In this document: positions 1-8,697 of the stretch, piece by piece
Layout: each line of letters begins with the position of its first letter
Numbering within the stretch: position 1 is the stretch's first letter
NCBI RefSeq assembly: GCF_016907435.1
Contig: NZ_JAFBBZ010000001.1
Coordinates: 248,001 to 312,000, forward strand
Direction: 5' to 3'
Origin: Nocardioides salarius
Lineage (GTDB): Bacteria > Actinomycetota > Actinomycetes > Propionibacteriales > Nocardioidaceae
Length of the DNA stretch: 64,000 nucleotides
Notes under the pieces: model-generated
The model's database searches: none
Told to the model about the DNA's origin: nothing
What the model saw: only the letters and a program-made list of their open reading frames with translations
Program-made: the position numbers and the translations under genes

Positions 1-710
1 AAGAGCGACCAGGCGCCCGGGAAGGGCGTGCAGGCGCGGATCCGCCGGTCGACGGCGGCCGCGGGCTCGCTCCAGTCGACCTTCGCGTCCTCGACGAGGA
101 TCTTGGGCGCCATCGACACGCCGTCCTCGGGCTGCTCGCGCGCGACGAGCGAGCCGTCCTCGATGCCGTCGAGGGTCTTGACCAGCAGCCCGGCGCCGCC
201 CTCGGCGAGGCGGGTCAACAGGTCGCCGGCGGTGTCGTGCTCGCGGATCCGCTCGGTCATCACGCCGAAGGTCGGGCCGGCGTCCATGGCCTTGACGATG
301 CGGAAGGTGGTGGCGCCGGTGACCTCGTCGCCGGCCCAGATCGAGTGCTGCACCGGCGCCGCGCCGCGCCAGGCGGGCAGGCACGAGAAGTGCAGGTTGA
401 CCCAGCCGTGCTCGGGGATGTCGAGGGCCGACTGCGGCAGCAGGGCGCCGTACGCCACGACGGGGCAGCAGTCGGGGCGCAGCGCGCGCAGCGCCTCCTG
501 GAACTCCGGCTCCCGGGGGTGCTCGGGCTTGAGGACGGGGACGCCGAGCTCCTCGGCGCGCTGGGCCACGGGGCTGGCCACCAGCTTGCGACCGCGCCCG
601 GCCGGGGCGTCGGGGCGGGTGACGACCCCGACGAGCTCGTGCTCGGAGGCGACGATCGCGTCCAGGGCGGGCAGGGCGACCTCGGGGGTGCCGGCGAAGA
701 CGACGCGCAT
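1..710 (-). CDS. fmt: Methionyl-tRNA formyltransferase (C-terminus beyond window)
   Basis: Transfers a formyl group from 10-formyl-THF to initiator Met-tRNA. Translation from the ATG at 710 gives [16 protein letters not shown], the usual Fmt N-terminus. It is followed by the substrate-binding stretch around [15 protein letters not shown], with the N-x-H pair of the catalytic triad (VNLHF) and the catalytic Asp in MDAGP. About 236 residues are visible; the C-terminal tRNA-binding domain lies outside the window. It sits 16 bp downstream of def, which acts in the same N-formyl-Met cycle. One small oddity is Cys where many relatives have Leu in HFSLLP. Identification is secure. Confidence 0.95.
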   Translation of the reverse strand, partial: MRVVFAGTPEVALPALDAIVASEHELVGVVTRPDAPAGRGRKLVASPVAQRAEELGVPVLKPEHPREPEFQEALRALRPDCCPVVAYGALLPQSALDIPEHGWVNLHFSCLPAWRGAAPVQHSIWAGDEVTGATTFRIVKAMDAGPTFGVMTERIREHDTAGDLLTRLAEGGAGLLVKTLDGIEDGSLVAREQPEDGVSMAPKILVEDAKVDWSEPAAAVDRRIRACTPFPGAWSL

Positions 711-726
711 CAGGTGGTCTCTCTCC

Positions 727-1281
727 TCACAGGCCCAGCCCGCGCGTGGCGTGCGGGCTGAGCTTGACGGTGGGCTTCTCGAGGCCGAACCACTCCGACT
801 CCCGGATCTCGCGCATCGCGGCCTTGCGGGCCTCGGTGTCGAGCCGGTCGATGAAGAGGATGCCGTCGAGGTGGTCGGTCTCGTGCTGGATCGCGCGGGC
901 CAGCAGCTCGGAGCCCTCGATGCTCACCGGCTCGCCGTGCATGTCCATGCCCTTGGCGACCACGCGCAGGGCGCGCTTGGTGTCGAAGACCAGGTCGGGC
1001 AGCGACAGGCAGCCCTCCGGGCCGTCCTGCTCCTCCTCCGACAGGTCGAGCACCGGGTTGACCAGGTGCCCCAGCTCGCCGTCGACCCACCAGGTGAAGA
1101 CCCGCAGGCCCACCCCGATCTGGGGGGCCGCCAGGCCGGAGCCGGGCGCCTCGCGCATGGTGTCGGTCAGGTCCTCGACCAGCTTGCGCAGCTCACGGTC
1201 GAAGTCGACGACCTCGACGGCCGGCCGGCGCAGCACGGGGTCGCCGAAGAGACGGATCGGCTGGGTGGGCATGGCGGCCAT
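727..1281 (-). CDS. def: Peptide deformylase
   Basis: Metal-dependent hydrolase that removes the formyl group from nascent proteins. All three family motifs are present: [17 protein letters not shown] (metal-ligand Cys) and QHETDHLDG (two metal His and the catalytic Glu). Its 184 aa is normal length. Two in-frame ATGs are possible (1281 and 1272); either gives a sensible N-terminus ([14 protein letters not shown]). It lies between priA (19-bp gap) and fmt (16-bp gap) and probably shares their transcript. Confidence 0.96.
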   Translation of the reverse strand: MAAMPTQPIRLFGDPVLRRPAVEVVDFDRELRKLVEDLTDTMREAPGSGLAAPQIGVGLRVFTWWVDGELGHLVNPVLDLSEEEQDGPEGCLSLPDLVFDTKRALRVVAKGMDMHGEPVSIEGSELLARAIQHETDHLDGILFIDRLDTEARKAAMREIRESEWFGLEKPTVKLSPHATRGLGL

Positions 1282-1300
1282 CCTAGGAGCCCGGGGCAGG

Positions 1301-3358
1301 TCACAGGCTCGGCGGGTCGACCTGGATCCGCACCGGGTCGAGCTTGCGCGAGGAGCGCATCCGCTGCAGGTCGCCCAGGGCCCGCGAGAGCGCCGGGCCC
1401 TGGGCCCGGGGCACCCGCACCACCACCCGGCAGCGGTCCTCGTCGTCGGGCAGCTCGACGGGCCCGAGGACCTCGGCCGGCTCGGGCACCTCCAGCAGCA
1501 CCAGCGCGTCGTCGACGGCCCCCGGCTCGCCGGTGATCGTGGCCAGCCGCGAGGCCGGCGGCAGGTGGGCCTCGGAGCGGCTGTCGGCCTCGCGGGCCGC
1601 GAAGCCGCCCATGTCCCAGCGCACCAGCGCCTGCACCGGCGTCAGCGCGGCGTCGGCCACCACCATCGCCCGGCCCCCGGGGCGCACCAGCCCCACGGCG
1701 TTGGCCCAGCGGCGCAGCGCCTCCTCGTCGGTGCGCAGGTCGGGGCGCGCCAGCAGCAGCCAGGCGTCGAGCAGCACCACGGCGGCGTACCCGCCCTCGG
1801 CGACGGGCTCTGCCCCCGGGGTGGCCACGACGATGGCGGGGGCGTCGTCGACGCGCGCCAGCACGCCGTCGCGGGCGGAGGTGCGCACCCGCACGGCGGG
1901 GAAGGCCCGCCCGAGCTCCTCGGCGGTGCGCGCCTCGCCGAGCACCGGGGCCCGCAGCCCGCGGTGGCCGCACTCGCCGCAGGCCCAGGCGGGCGCCTCC
2001 GTGCCGCACCAGCGGCAGGCCGGGGGCCTGGTCGGCGAGGGCAGGCGCAGCGGTCCCTCGCAGGTGGGGCACCGCGCCGGGGTGCGGCAGCGCTCGCAGG
2101 CCAGCGAGGCGACGTAGCCCTGGCGGGGGTTCTGCACCAGCACCGGGCCCTCGGCCAGCGCCGAGCGGACCAGGTCGTGCACCTGGCGGGGCAGCCGGCT
2201 GGTCCGCGCCCGCGGGTCGCGCACCAGGTCGAAGTCGGTGGCGCCGGCCACCTCGACGCGGGCGGCGGCCCGCACCCGCTCGCGCGCCGCGACCAGCTCG
2301 TGGGCCCAGCCCGAGCGCAGCAGGTGGTCGGCCTCGACGGTGCGGGCGAAGCCGCCGACCAGCGCCGCGGCGCCCGCGAGCTCGGCGCGCAGCAGCAGCG
2401 TCTCGCGGGTGTGGCAGTACGGCGCCCGCGGCTCGCCGTGCAGGTCGTCGCCGTCGTCCCACACCACGACCAGGGACAGGTCGGCGACCGGGGCGAAGGC
2501 GGCGGCACGGGTGCCGACGGCGATGCGCCGGTGGCCCCGGGACAGCTGGAGGAAGGAGCGGTAGCGGGCGGCCGGGCCCAGGTCGGCGGTCAGCACCGCG
2601 TGCTCGGGCCGCTCGCCGCCCAGGGCGGCCAGGGCCGCGTCGACCCGCTCGACGTCCTTGCCGTCGGGCAGGCACACCACCACTCCCCCCGGGGCGCTGA
2701 GGGCGGCGTGGGCGACCAGGCTCGGCCAGTCGGCGCCCGGCGGCGGGTTCCACACCGCCCGCGGCGCGCCCCCGGAGCGCAGGTGGCCCAGCCACGCCTC
2801 GGCGTGCGGGTGGTCGCCCCACGCCTCGACGGCCTGCTCGAGCGGGTGCGTCGGCGCCGGCGGGGGCGCGGCCACCTCGGCCTTCTCGGTGGTCGCGTGC
2901 CGCGGCGGCACCGCGAGGCGCAGCACGTCGGCGCGGCTGCCGGCGTACCTCTCGGCGACGGCGGCGCTGAGCGCGGCCACCTCGGCGCTGAGCACCGGCT
3001 CGGCGCTGACGACCCGGCGCAGCGGCAGCAGCGTGCCGGTGTGCTCGCTGGTCTCGGCGCGCTCGACGAGGAACCCGTCGGTCTCCTTGCCGGCGAAGCG
3101 CACCTTGACCCGCACGCCCGGCACGGCGTCGTCGGCCATCGCGGCCGGCACCGAGAAGTCGAAGGGACGGTCGAGGTGGGCCAGCGGCACGTCGACCAGC
3201 ACCCGCGCCACCGGCAGCACCGCCGCGGTCTCGGCCTCGGCGGCCTTGCGCTCACGCGTGGCGCGGGCCTTGGCCTGCGACTGCTTGAGGGTGGCGCGGA
3301 CCAGCCCGGGCAGCAGCTCGGGCTGCTCGGGGTGGGCGTCGTCGGGTCCTGCGGCCAT
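1301..3358 (-). CDS. priA: PriA-like primosomal protein N' without helicase motifs
   Basis: 685 aa, aligned with PriA by its N-terminal 3'BD-like region (about residues 40-150) and a zinc-binding block with eight cysteines in CxxC pairs (CERCRTPARCPTC and CRWCGTEAPAWACGEC). The Walker A position (expected G-x-T-G-S-G-K-T) is replaced by a stretch with no P-loop, and the DEEH box reads WDDGDD, so ATP hydrolysis is not expected. This loss is known for the actinobacterial PriA family. The protein may act as a DNA-binding replication-restart scaffold. It is the first gene of the priA-def-fmt group and is separated from metK by a strong palindrome. Confidence 0.9.
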   Translation of the reverse strand: MAAGPDDAHPEQPELLPGLVRATLKQSQAKARATRERKAAEAETAAVLPVARVLVDVPLAHLDRPFDFSVPAAMADDAVPGVRVKVRFAGKETDGFLVERAETSEHTGTLLPLRRVVSAEPVLSAEVAALSAAVAERYAGSRADVLRLAVPPRHATTEKAEVAAPPPAPTHPLEQAVEAWGDHPHAEAWLGHLRSGGAPRAVWNPPPGADWPSLVAHAALSAPGGVVVCLPDGKDVERVDAALAALGGERPEHAVLTADLGPAARYRSFLQLSRGHRRIAVGTRAAAFAPVADLSLVVVWDDGDDLHGEPRAPYCHTRETLLLRAELAGAAALVGGFARTVEADHLLRSGWAHELVAARERVRAAARVEVAGATDFDLVRDPRARTSRLPRQVHDLVRSALAEGPVLVQNPRQGYVASLACERCRTPARCPTCEGPLRLPSPTRPPACRWCGTEAPAWACGECGHRGLRAPVLGEARTAEELGRAFPAVRVRTSARDGVLARVDDAPAIVVATPGAEPVAEGGYAAVVLLDAWLLLARPDLRTDEEALRRWANAVGLVRPGGRAMVVADAALTPVQALVRWDMGGFAAREADSRSEAHLPPASRLATITGEPGAVDDALVLLEVPEPAEVLGPVELPDDEDRCRVVVRVPRAQGPALSRALGDLQRMRSSRKLDPVRIQVDPPSL

Positions 3359-3441
3359 GGGGTGTTGTCTAGCAGCCGCCGGGGACGGCCGGACTTGTCA
3401 GCCTTCTCCTGCGCTTGATGGGTGTTGCAACCCCTGACCAG

Positions 3442-3475
3442 TGCAGGAGTCCCCGGCCGGCCGGGGACTCCTGCA
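3442..3475 (-). terminator. 34-bp perfect palindrome after metK (likely I-shaped terminator)
   Basis: The 34 bases read identically on both strands (17-base arms, centre GGCC/GGCC, ends TGCAGGAGT...ACTCCTGCA). It starts 13 bp after the metK stop and lies upstream of priA. In RNA it would form a very stable hairpin. There is no U-tract on either side, which fits the I-shaped terminators common in actinobacteria. A protein-binding site is an alternative reading. Confidence 0.7.
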
Positions 3476-3487
3476 GGGGGCCGAGGC

Positions 3488-4684
3488 TCAGCCCCCGACA
3501 GCGGCCTTCAGCGCGTCGGCGCGGTCGGTGCGCTCCCAGGTGAAGTCGGGCAGCTCACGGCCGAAGTGGCCGTAGGCGGCGCTCTGGGCGTAGATCGGGC
3601 GCAGCAGGTCGAGGGCGGCGATGATCGCGGCGGGGCGCAGGTCGAAGACCTCGAGGACCGCCTTCTGGATCACGTCGTCGGCCACCGTGCCGGTGCCGAA
3701 GGTCTCGATGAAGACGCCGACGGGCTGGGCCTTGCCGATCGCGTAGGCGACCTGGACCTCGCAGCGGCGGGCCAGGCCGGCGGCCACGACGTTCTTGGCC
3801 ACCCAGCGCATCGCGTAGGCCGCCGAGCGGTCGACCTTCGAGGGGTCCTTGCCCGAGAACGCGCCGCCGCCGTGGCGGGCCATGCCGCCGTAGGTGTCGA
3901 CGATGATCTTGCGCCCGGTCAGGCCGGCGTCGCCCATCGGGCCGCCGACCACGAAGCGGCCGGTGGGGTTGACCAGCAGCCGGTAGCCCTCGCTGGGGAT
4001 GTCGAAGGAGGCCAGCACCGGGTCGATGACGTGCTTCTTGATGTCGGGCTGCAGCATCGTCTCGAGGTCGACGTCCTCGGCGTGCTGGGTGGAGAGCACG
4101 ACGGTGTCGATGCGCACCGGCCGGTTGTCGTCGTCGTACTCGACGGTGACCTGGGTCTTGCCGTCGGGGCGCAGGTAGGCCAGCGTGCCGTCCTTGCGCA
4201 CCGCGGAGAGCCGCTCCGAGAGCGTCTGCGCGATCTTGATCGGCAGCGGCATCAGCTCGGGGGTGTCGTCGCAGGCGTAGCCGAACATCAGGCCCTGGTC
4301 GCCGGCGCCCTGCTTGTCCATCGCGTCGACCGAGGACTCCAGGCGCGACTCGTAGCCGGTGTCGACGCCCTGGGCGATGTCGCCCGACTGGCCGCCGATG
4401 GCGACCATGACGCCGCAGGTGGTGCCGTCGAAGCCCTTGTCGGAGTGGTCGTAGCCGATGTCGAGGATCCGCTGGCGCACGATCGACTTGATGTCGACGT
4501 AGCCGGTGGTGGCGACCTCGCCGGCCACCACGACCAGGCCGGTGGTCAGCAGCGTCTCGACGGCCACGCGGCTGTGCGGGTCCTGGCGCAGCATCTCGTC
4601 GAGGACGCTGTCGCTGATCTGGTCGGCGATCTTGTCGGGGTGACCCTCGGTCACCGACTCGGAGGTGAACAGGCGTCCGGACAT
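3488..4684 (-). CDS. metK: S-adenosylmethionine synthetase
   Basis: Makes SAM from methionine and ATP. The 398 aa protein carries the family signatures [12 protein letters not shown] (adenine/methionine site) and [17 protein letters not shown] (P-loop-like triphosphate site), with an early [13 protein letters not shown] stretch. The ATG at 4684 has a GAGGAG Shine-Dalgarno close upstream. It is the last gene of the gmk-rpoZ-coaBC-metK run and ends just before a 34-bp palindrome. Full length, nothing missing. Confidence 0.98.
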   Translation of the reverse strand: MSGRLFTSESVTEGHPDKIADQISDSVLDEMLRQDPHSRVAVETLLTTGLVVVAGEVATTGYVDIKSIVRQRILDIGYDHSDKGFDGTTCGVMVAIGGQSGDIAQGVDTGYESRLESSVDAMDKQGAGDQGLMFGYACDDTPELMPLPIKIAQTLSERLSAVRKDGTLAYLRPDGKTQVTVEYDDDNRPVRIDTVVLSTQHAEDVDLETMLQPDIKKHVIDPVLASFDIPSEGYRLLVNPTGRFVVGGPMGDAGLTGRKIIVDTYGGMARHGGGAFSGKDPSKVDRSAAYAMRWVAKNVVAAGLARRCEVQVAYAIGKAQPVGVFIETFGTGTVADDVIQKAVLEVFDLRPAAIIAALDLLRPIYAQSAAYGHFGRELPDFTWERTDRADALKAAVGG

Positions 4685-4706
4685 CTCGGCTCCTCGGTTG
4701 CGGTAT

Positions 4707-4727
4707 CCCGCCCGGTCCTCGGGCGGG
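4707..4727 (-). terminator. GC hairpin between coaBC and metK
   Basis: Arms CCCGCCCG and CGGGCGGG (8 bp) with a 5-base loop. It lies 28 bp beyond the coaBC stop and 22 bp before the metK start, so it could end part of the coaBC transcript or be a structured metK leader. There is no U-tract. I see no SAM-riboswitch core in this 71-bp gap. Confidence 0.45.
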
Positions 4728-4755
4728 GCGTGTCATTTCTACCGGGTGCGGTCGC

Positions 4756-5955
4756 TCAGGTCCTCATCCGGATGGCGACCTGGTCCCAGATCACGTGCGC
4801 CAGCTGCGACTTCGAGCCCAGCGGTACGTCGACGCCCTCGCCGTCGGCGGCCAGCACCAGGGCCTGGTTGTCCTCGCTGCCGAAGACCGCTCCCCCGCTG
4901 ACGTCGTTGACGACGAGCAGGTCGCAGCCCTTGCGGGCCAGCTTGGCGCGGGCGTGGTCGAGGACGCTGCCGCTCTCGTCACCGGTCTCGGCGGCGAAGC
5001 CGACCACGACCTGGCCGGCGCGGGCGCGCTCGTGGGAGATCTCGTGGAGCACGTCGGGGTTCTGCACCAGCTCGACGGGGGCCACCGAGCCGTCCTCGCG
5101 CTTCTTGATCTTGGCGCCGCTGACGTCGACGGGGCGGAAGTCGGCGGGGGCCGCGGCCATCACCACGGCGTCGGCGCCGCCGGCGGCGCCGACCACGGCC
5201 TCGCGCAGCTCGGCGGTGGTCGCGACGTGCACGACCTTGACCCCGGCGGGGTCCGGCAGCGAGGCGTTCGCGCTGACCAGCGTGACCTCGGCGCCGCGGG
5301 CCAGCGCCGCGCGCGCCAGCGCGTAGCCCTGCCGGCCCGAGGAGCGGTTGCCCAGGTAGCGCACCGGGTCGAGCGGCTCGCGGGTGCCGCCCGCCGAGAC
5401 CAGCACGTGGCGACCCGCCAGGTCGCGCCGCCCGCCGCCGACCAGCACCTCACGGCAGGCCTCGAAGATCTCGGCCGGCTCGGGCAGGCGCCCCTTGCCG
5501 GTGTCGGCGCCGGTCAGGCGGCCCTCGGCGGGCTCGAGCACCAGCACGCCGCGCTCGCGCAGGGTGGCGACGTTGGCGCGGGTGGCGGGGTGCTCCCACA
5601 TCTCGGTGTGCATGGCCGGGGCCAGCACCACCGGGCAGCGCGCGGTGAGCAGCGTGTTGGTGAGCAGGTCGTCGGCCAGCCCGTGCGCGGCCTTGGCCAT
5701 CAGGTCGGCGGTGGAGGGCGCGACCACGACCAGGTCGGCCTGCTGGCCGATCCGCACGTGCGGCACCTCGTGCACGTCGTCCCAGACCTCGTCGCTGACG
5801 GGCTTGCCCGACAGCGCCGACCAGGTGGGCGCCCCGACGAAGCGCAGCGCGGCGGCGGTGGGCACCACGGTGACGTCGTGGCCCGACTCGCTCAGGCGCC
5901 GCAGCAGCTCGCAGGCCTTGTAGGCCGCGATCCCGCCGGCGACGCCGAGGACCAC
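4756..5955 (-). CDS. coaBC: Bifunctional CoaBC (phosphopantothenoylcysteine decarboxylase/synthetase)
   Basis: Two steps of coenzyme A synthesis in one protein. The N-terminal flavoprotein domain (about residues 1-175) begins VLGVAGGIAAYKACELL and has the catalytic His region (PHVRIGQQADLVVVAPSTAD) and the PAMHTEMW substrate-recognition clamp. The C-terminal synthetase domain (about 185-395) has SAGGTREPLDPVR, NRSSG and a KIKK motif. The GTG at 5955 is chosen because GAGG lies six bases upstream. The frame stays open further, to a possible CTG overlapping the rpoZ stop (about 42 residues in all), so the true start is uncertain. Confidence 0.93.
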   Translation of the reverse strand: MVLGVAGGIAAYKACELLRRLSESGHDVTVVPTAAALRFVGAPTWSALSGKPVSDEVWDDVHEVPHVRIGQQADLVVVAPSTADLMAKAAHGLADDLLTNTLLTARCPVVLAPAMHTEMWEHPATRANVATLRERGVLVLEPAEGRLTGADTGKGRLPEPAEIFEACREVLVGGGRRDLAGRHVLVSAGGTREPLDPVRYLGNRSSGRQGYALARAALARGAEVTLVSANASLPDPAGVKVVHVATTAELREAVVGAAGGADAVVMAAAPADFRPVDVSGAKIKKREDGSVAPVELVQNPDVLHEISHERARAGQVVVGFAAETGDESGSVLDHARAKLARKGCDLLVVNDVSGGAVFGSEDNQALVLAADGEGVDVPLGSKSQLAHVIWDQVAIRMRT

Positions 5956-6028
5956 GCGCGGCCTCGAAATCGCAGCGGGCCGCTCCCCCGACGGGGAAGC
6001 GGCCTGCGTGGTGGCGTGGGTGCTCAGC

Positions 6029-6364
6029 TCACTCGCCCTGGCTGAACGCCGCGGCGTCGGCGGCAGCAGCCTTGGCGGCGGCCTCCTCGGCGGCGAGCTC
6101 GGCGGGGTCGACGTCCTCGCAGGTGAGCAGGTCGTCGTTGATCTCGCGCAGCGCGATCGACAGCGGCTTCTCCTGCACGTGGGTCTCCACGAGGGGGCCG
6201 ACGTACTCCAGCAGGCCCTCGCCGAGCTGGGAGTAGTAGGCGTTGATCTGGCGCGCCCGCTTGGCGCTGTACAGCACGAGCTTGTACTTGCTGTCGGTCT
6301 TCGTCAGCAGGTCGTCGATCGAGGGGTTGGTGACTCCCACGGCGTCGATGTTCGGGGCAGACAA
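6029..6364 (-). CDS. rpoZ: RNA polymerase omega subunit
   Basis: 111 aa protein that helps assemble RNA polymerase around beta'. The omega core is clear: [20 protein letters not shown], then [18 protein letters not shown], the actinobacterial form of the RAR-Q-I helix. The C-terminus is Ala/Glu-rich, as in other actinobacterial omegas. It lies 7 bp after gmk and upstream of coaBC in the usual gmk-rpoZ-coaBC order. Confidence 0.97.
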   Translation of the reverse strand: MSAPNIDAVGVTNPSIDDLLTKTDSKYKLVLYSAKRARQINAYYSQLGEGLLEYVGPLVETHVQEKPLSIALREINDDLLTCEDVDPAELAAEEAAAKAAAADAAAFSQGE

Positions 6365-6371
6365 GAAGGCC

Positions 6372-6977
6372 TCACAGATCGTTGGGGTGGTTGCTCGGGT
6401 CGAGCATCATCAAGGTTACCAAGTCGTGGGCCGCGGCGTGAACTTCGTGGTTGACGATGGTCACGTCGAACTCCGGCTCGGCGGCCAGCTCCTCGCGCGC
6501 GGTGACCAGGCGACGCTCGCGCTGCTCCTCGGTCTCGGTGCCGCGCCCGACCAGCCGGCGCACCAGCTCCTCCCACGACGGCGGCTTGAGGAAGACGAAG
6601 AGCGCGTCGGGCATCGTGGCGCGCACCTGGCGGGCGCCCTGCAGGTCGATCTCGAGCATCGAGGGCCGACCGGCGCCCAGCGCCTCCTCCACCGGCCCGC
6701 GCGGCGTGCCGTAGCGGGCGGCGCCGTGGACGACCGCCCACTCGAGCATCTCGCCGGCCTCGACCAGCGCGTCGAACTCCTCGTCGCTGACGAAGCGGTA
6801 GTGCACGCCGTCGACCTCGCCGGGGCGCGGCGCACGCGTGGTGGCCGAGACCGAGATCCACACGTCGGGGTGCAGGTCGCGCACGGCAGCGGCCACGGTG
6901 CCCTTGCCGACGGCCGTGGGTCCGGCCAGCACCACCAGGCGGGTACGACGCGCGGGCGTGGGCTCCGCGGGGCTCAC
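6372..6977 (-). CDS. gmk: Guanylate kinase
   Basis: Phosphorylates GMP to GDP. The 201 aa protein has a P-loop ([14 protein letters not shown]), the GMP-binding region [20 protein letters not shown] and a lid region with many Arg/Glu. In the P-loop, Ala occupies the usual Ser position, a frequent actinobacterial variant. The GTG start at 6977 overlaps the mihF stop by four bases (GTGA), so the two are translationally coupled. Confidence 0.96.
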   Translation of the reverse strand: MSPAEPTPARRTRLVVLAGPTAVGKGTVAAAVRDLHPDVWISVSATTRAPRPGEVDGVHYRFVSDEEFDALVEAGEMLEWAVVHGAARYGTPRGPVEEALGAGRPSMLEIDLQGARQVRATMPDALFVFLKPPSWEELVRRLVGRGTETEEQRERRLVTAREELAAEPEFDVTIVNHEVHAAAHDLVTLMMLDPSNHPNDL

Positions 6978-7300
6978 CGGGCCTCTCGGGAGCTGAACTC
7001 CTTCTCGAGGGCGGCGACCTGCTTGGTGCCCAGCCCGCGCACCCGACGGCTCTCGGCGATCCCGAGGCGCTCCATCATCTGCTTGGCGCGCACCTTGCCC
7101 AGCCCGGGCATCGACTGCAGCAGGTCGACGACCCGCAGCTTGCCGATGACCTCGTTGGTCTGGCCCTCGGCGAGCACGTCGACGATCGAGGCGCCGGAGT
7201 TCTTGAGGCGGTTCTTCACCTCGGCCCGCTCCCGACGGGAGGCGGCTGCCTTCTCGAGTGCCGCCTGTCGTTGTTCAGGTGTGAGCGGAGGGAGTGCCAC
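6974..7300 (-). CDS. mihF: Actinobacterial integration host factor (mIHF/sIHF)
   Basis: 108 aa nucleoid-associated DNA-binding protein of the mIHF family, unrelated in sequence to enterobacterial IHF. Visible features are an N-terminal basic helix ([20 protein letters not shown]) and the helix-two-turn-helix region [22 protein letters not shown] with a GLGTKQ segment. The start is GTG at 7300. The position between pyrF and gmk is the usual one in actinobacteria. A promoter-like pair lies just upstream (7352-7381), so mihF-gmk-rpoZ-coaBC-metK may be transcribed independently of the pyr genes. Confidence 0.95.
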   Translation of the reverse strand: MALPPLTPEQRQAALEKAAASRRERAEVKNRLKNSGASIVDVLAEGQTNEVIGKLRVVDLLQSMPGLGKVRAKQMMERLGIAESRRVRGLGTKQVAALEKEFSSREAR

Positions 7301-7351
7301 GTCGTCTCAGGTCCTTGTGTCGGTGGGTCGGGAGCAGGGTCGGGAGGGGCC

Positions 7352-7381
7352 AATCTAGTCAGAAGTCTCAGCGGGCGGCAA
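7352..7381 (-). promoter_or_regulatory. Candidate promoter for mihF
   Basis: On the minus strand TTGCCG (7376-7381) and TAGATT (7352-7357) are spaced 18 bp apart, a reasonable housekeeping-sigma match 52 bp before the mihF GTG. It overlaps the hairpin that follows the pyr operon. This rests on pattern only. Confidence 0.45.
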
Positions 7382-7393
7382 CGCAACCGCCCG
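7372..7393 (-). terminator. Hairpin after the pyr operon
   Basis: Arms CGGGCGG and CCGCCCG (7 bp) with an 8-base loop, lying 19 bp after the lipoprotein stop codon. There is no U-tract. It could separate the car-pyr transcript from mihF, and it overlaps the -35 of the candidate mihF promoter. Confidence 0.4.
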
Positions 7394-7411
7394 GGTCGGG
7401 CCCGCCCGGGG

Positions 7412-7855
7412 TCACTGGTACAGCGGGGTGCCGCACACGTCGCGCACCTGCGTCTCGACCGACTGCAGTGCGGCCACCGTGGTGGGACGCACCAGCTCGC
7501 GGGCCGCACCGTCGATGGCGGCCCGGTCGGCGTCGGCGAGGCCGGCCGGGGGCTCGGCCCGGTCGTAGTCGGCGGCGTCGACCCCGGCGTCCTCGAGCGC
7601 GGCCTCGAGGGCCTCCAGCCGACCCACGACCTGCTGCCACTCGTCGGTGACGTCGCGCGGGGCGGCCTCGCTGATCTCCTGCAGCCGCGGCAGGACGCCC
7701 AGCAGGGCGTCGGGGCCGCCCTCGGCGACCGCCTCGGTCAGCGCCACCTGGTGCTCCTCGACGCGCTCGCAGTAGGCCTCGAAGCGGTCCTGGCCGCAGG
7801 CCGCCAGGGGCACCACGAGCCCGAGCACCAGGAGCCCGACCGGGAGCCGCCTCAT
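7412..7855 (-). CDS. Small lipoprotein at the end of the pyr operon
   Basis: 147 aa. The N-terminus MRRLPVGLLVLGLVVPLAACGQ is a textbook lipoprotein signal with lipobox LAAC, so Cys20 should be lipidated and the rest exposed outside the membrane. The mature part is acidic and probably helical (many Glu, Ala, Leu), with two further Cys (CERVEE near residue 29 and DVCGTPLYQ at the end) that could form a disulfide. It shares ATGA with the pyrF stop (4-base overlap), so it is coupled to pyrimidine genes. I recognise no family; why a secreted protein sits here is unexplained. Confidence 0.82.
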   Translation of the reverse strand: MRRLPVGLLVLGLVVPLAACGQDRFEAYCERVEEHQVALTEAVAEGGPDALLGVLPRLQEISEAAPRDVTDEWQQVVGRLEALEAALEDAGVDAADYDRAEPPAGLADADRAAIDGAARELVRPTTVAALQSVETQVRDVCGTPLYQ

Positions 7856-8697
7856 CCGAGCGCGGCCAGCTCGTCGTTGGTGGCCCGCACGGCGTCGCGC
7901 ATCGCGAGCCGGTCGGGGCCCAGGCCCAGCACCTCGCGCGAGGAGCTGGCCAGCACGTGGGAGGCGGAGGCGCCGAAGATCCGCCTCAGGTCGTCGACGG
8001 TGCCGCCCTGGGCACCGAAGCCCGGAGCCAGGACCGGGCCGCCGGTCGCCAGGTCGAAGGCGGGCCCCTCCTCGGGCTGCGCGATCGTCGCGCCGACCAC
8101 CGCCCCGAACGACCCGAGCTGCCCGAGCGACCCGGCCTCGGCGTTGAGCCCGCGCAGGTGGTCGAGCACCCGGTCGGCGACCCGCACCCCGTCGGCACCC
8201 ACCGCGTGCTGGACCTCGGGGCCCTCCGGGTTGGAGGTCAGCGCCAGCACGAAGACGCCGGCGTCGTGGCGGCGCGCGGTGTCGACGAACGGGTCGAGGG
8301 AGCCCAGGCCGAGGTAGGGGCTCACCGTGATCGCGTCGACGCCCAGCGGGGAGGCGGGGTCGAGGTAGGCGTCGGCGTAGGCCTGCGAGGTGGAGCCGAT
8401 GTCGCCGCGCTTCACGTCGAGCAGCACCAGCGCCCCGGCGGCCCGCGACTCGGCCACGACGCGCTCGAGCACGGCGATGCCGCGGCTGCCGAACCGCTCG
8501 TAGAAGGCCGACTGCGGCTTGACCACCGAGGCCACCGGGGCCACGGCCTCGACGACCGACAGCGCGAAGCGCTCGAGGCCGGCGACGTCGTCGTCGAGGC
8601 CCCAGCCGCGCAGCAGCGCCGCGTGCGGGTCGATGCCGACGCACAGCCGGCCGCGAGCGGCCATCGCGTCGTGCAGGCGGGTTCCGAAGGTGCTCAT
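7852..8697 (-). CDS. pyrF: Orotidine 5'-phosphate decarboxylase (type 2)
   Basis: Last step to UMP. The 281 aa length and the motif LLDVKRGDIGSTS (catalytic Lys/Asp array) identify the larger type-2 family found in actinobacteria. Other landmarks are CVGIDPH near the N-terminus, KPQSAFYERFG, and VLAPGFGAQGG for phosphate binding. The start ATG overlaps the upstream pyrD stop as TGATG; the end overlaps the lipoprotein start as ATGA. Confidence 0.97.
   Translation of the reverse strand: MSTFGTRLHDAMAARGRLCVGIDPHAALLRGWGLDDDVAGLERFALSVVEAVAPVASVVKPQSAFYERFGSRGIAVLERVVAESRAAGALVLLDVKRGDIGSTSQAYADAYLDPASPLGVDAITVSPYLGLGSLDPFVDTARRHDAGVFVLALTSNPEGPEVQHAVGADGVRVADRVLDHLRGLNAEAGSLGQLGSFGAVVGATIAQPEEGPAFDLATGGPVLAPGFGAQGGTVDDLRRIFGASASHVLASSSREVLGLGPDRLAMRDAVRATNDELAALG

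Noticed and set aside
746..3418. Very long plus-strand frame opposite def and priA
   Set aside because: Extreme Arg/Gly/Pro composition with no motifs; it is the antisense shadow of GC-rich genes on the other strand.
4685..4755. SAM riboswitch before metK
   Set aside because: Gap is only 71 bp and holds one simple hairpin; no SAM-type core pattern seen.
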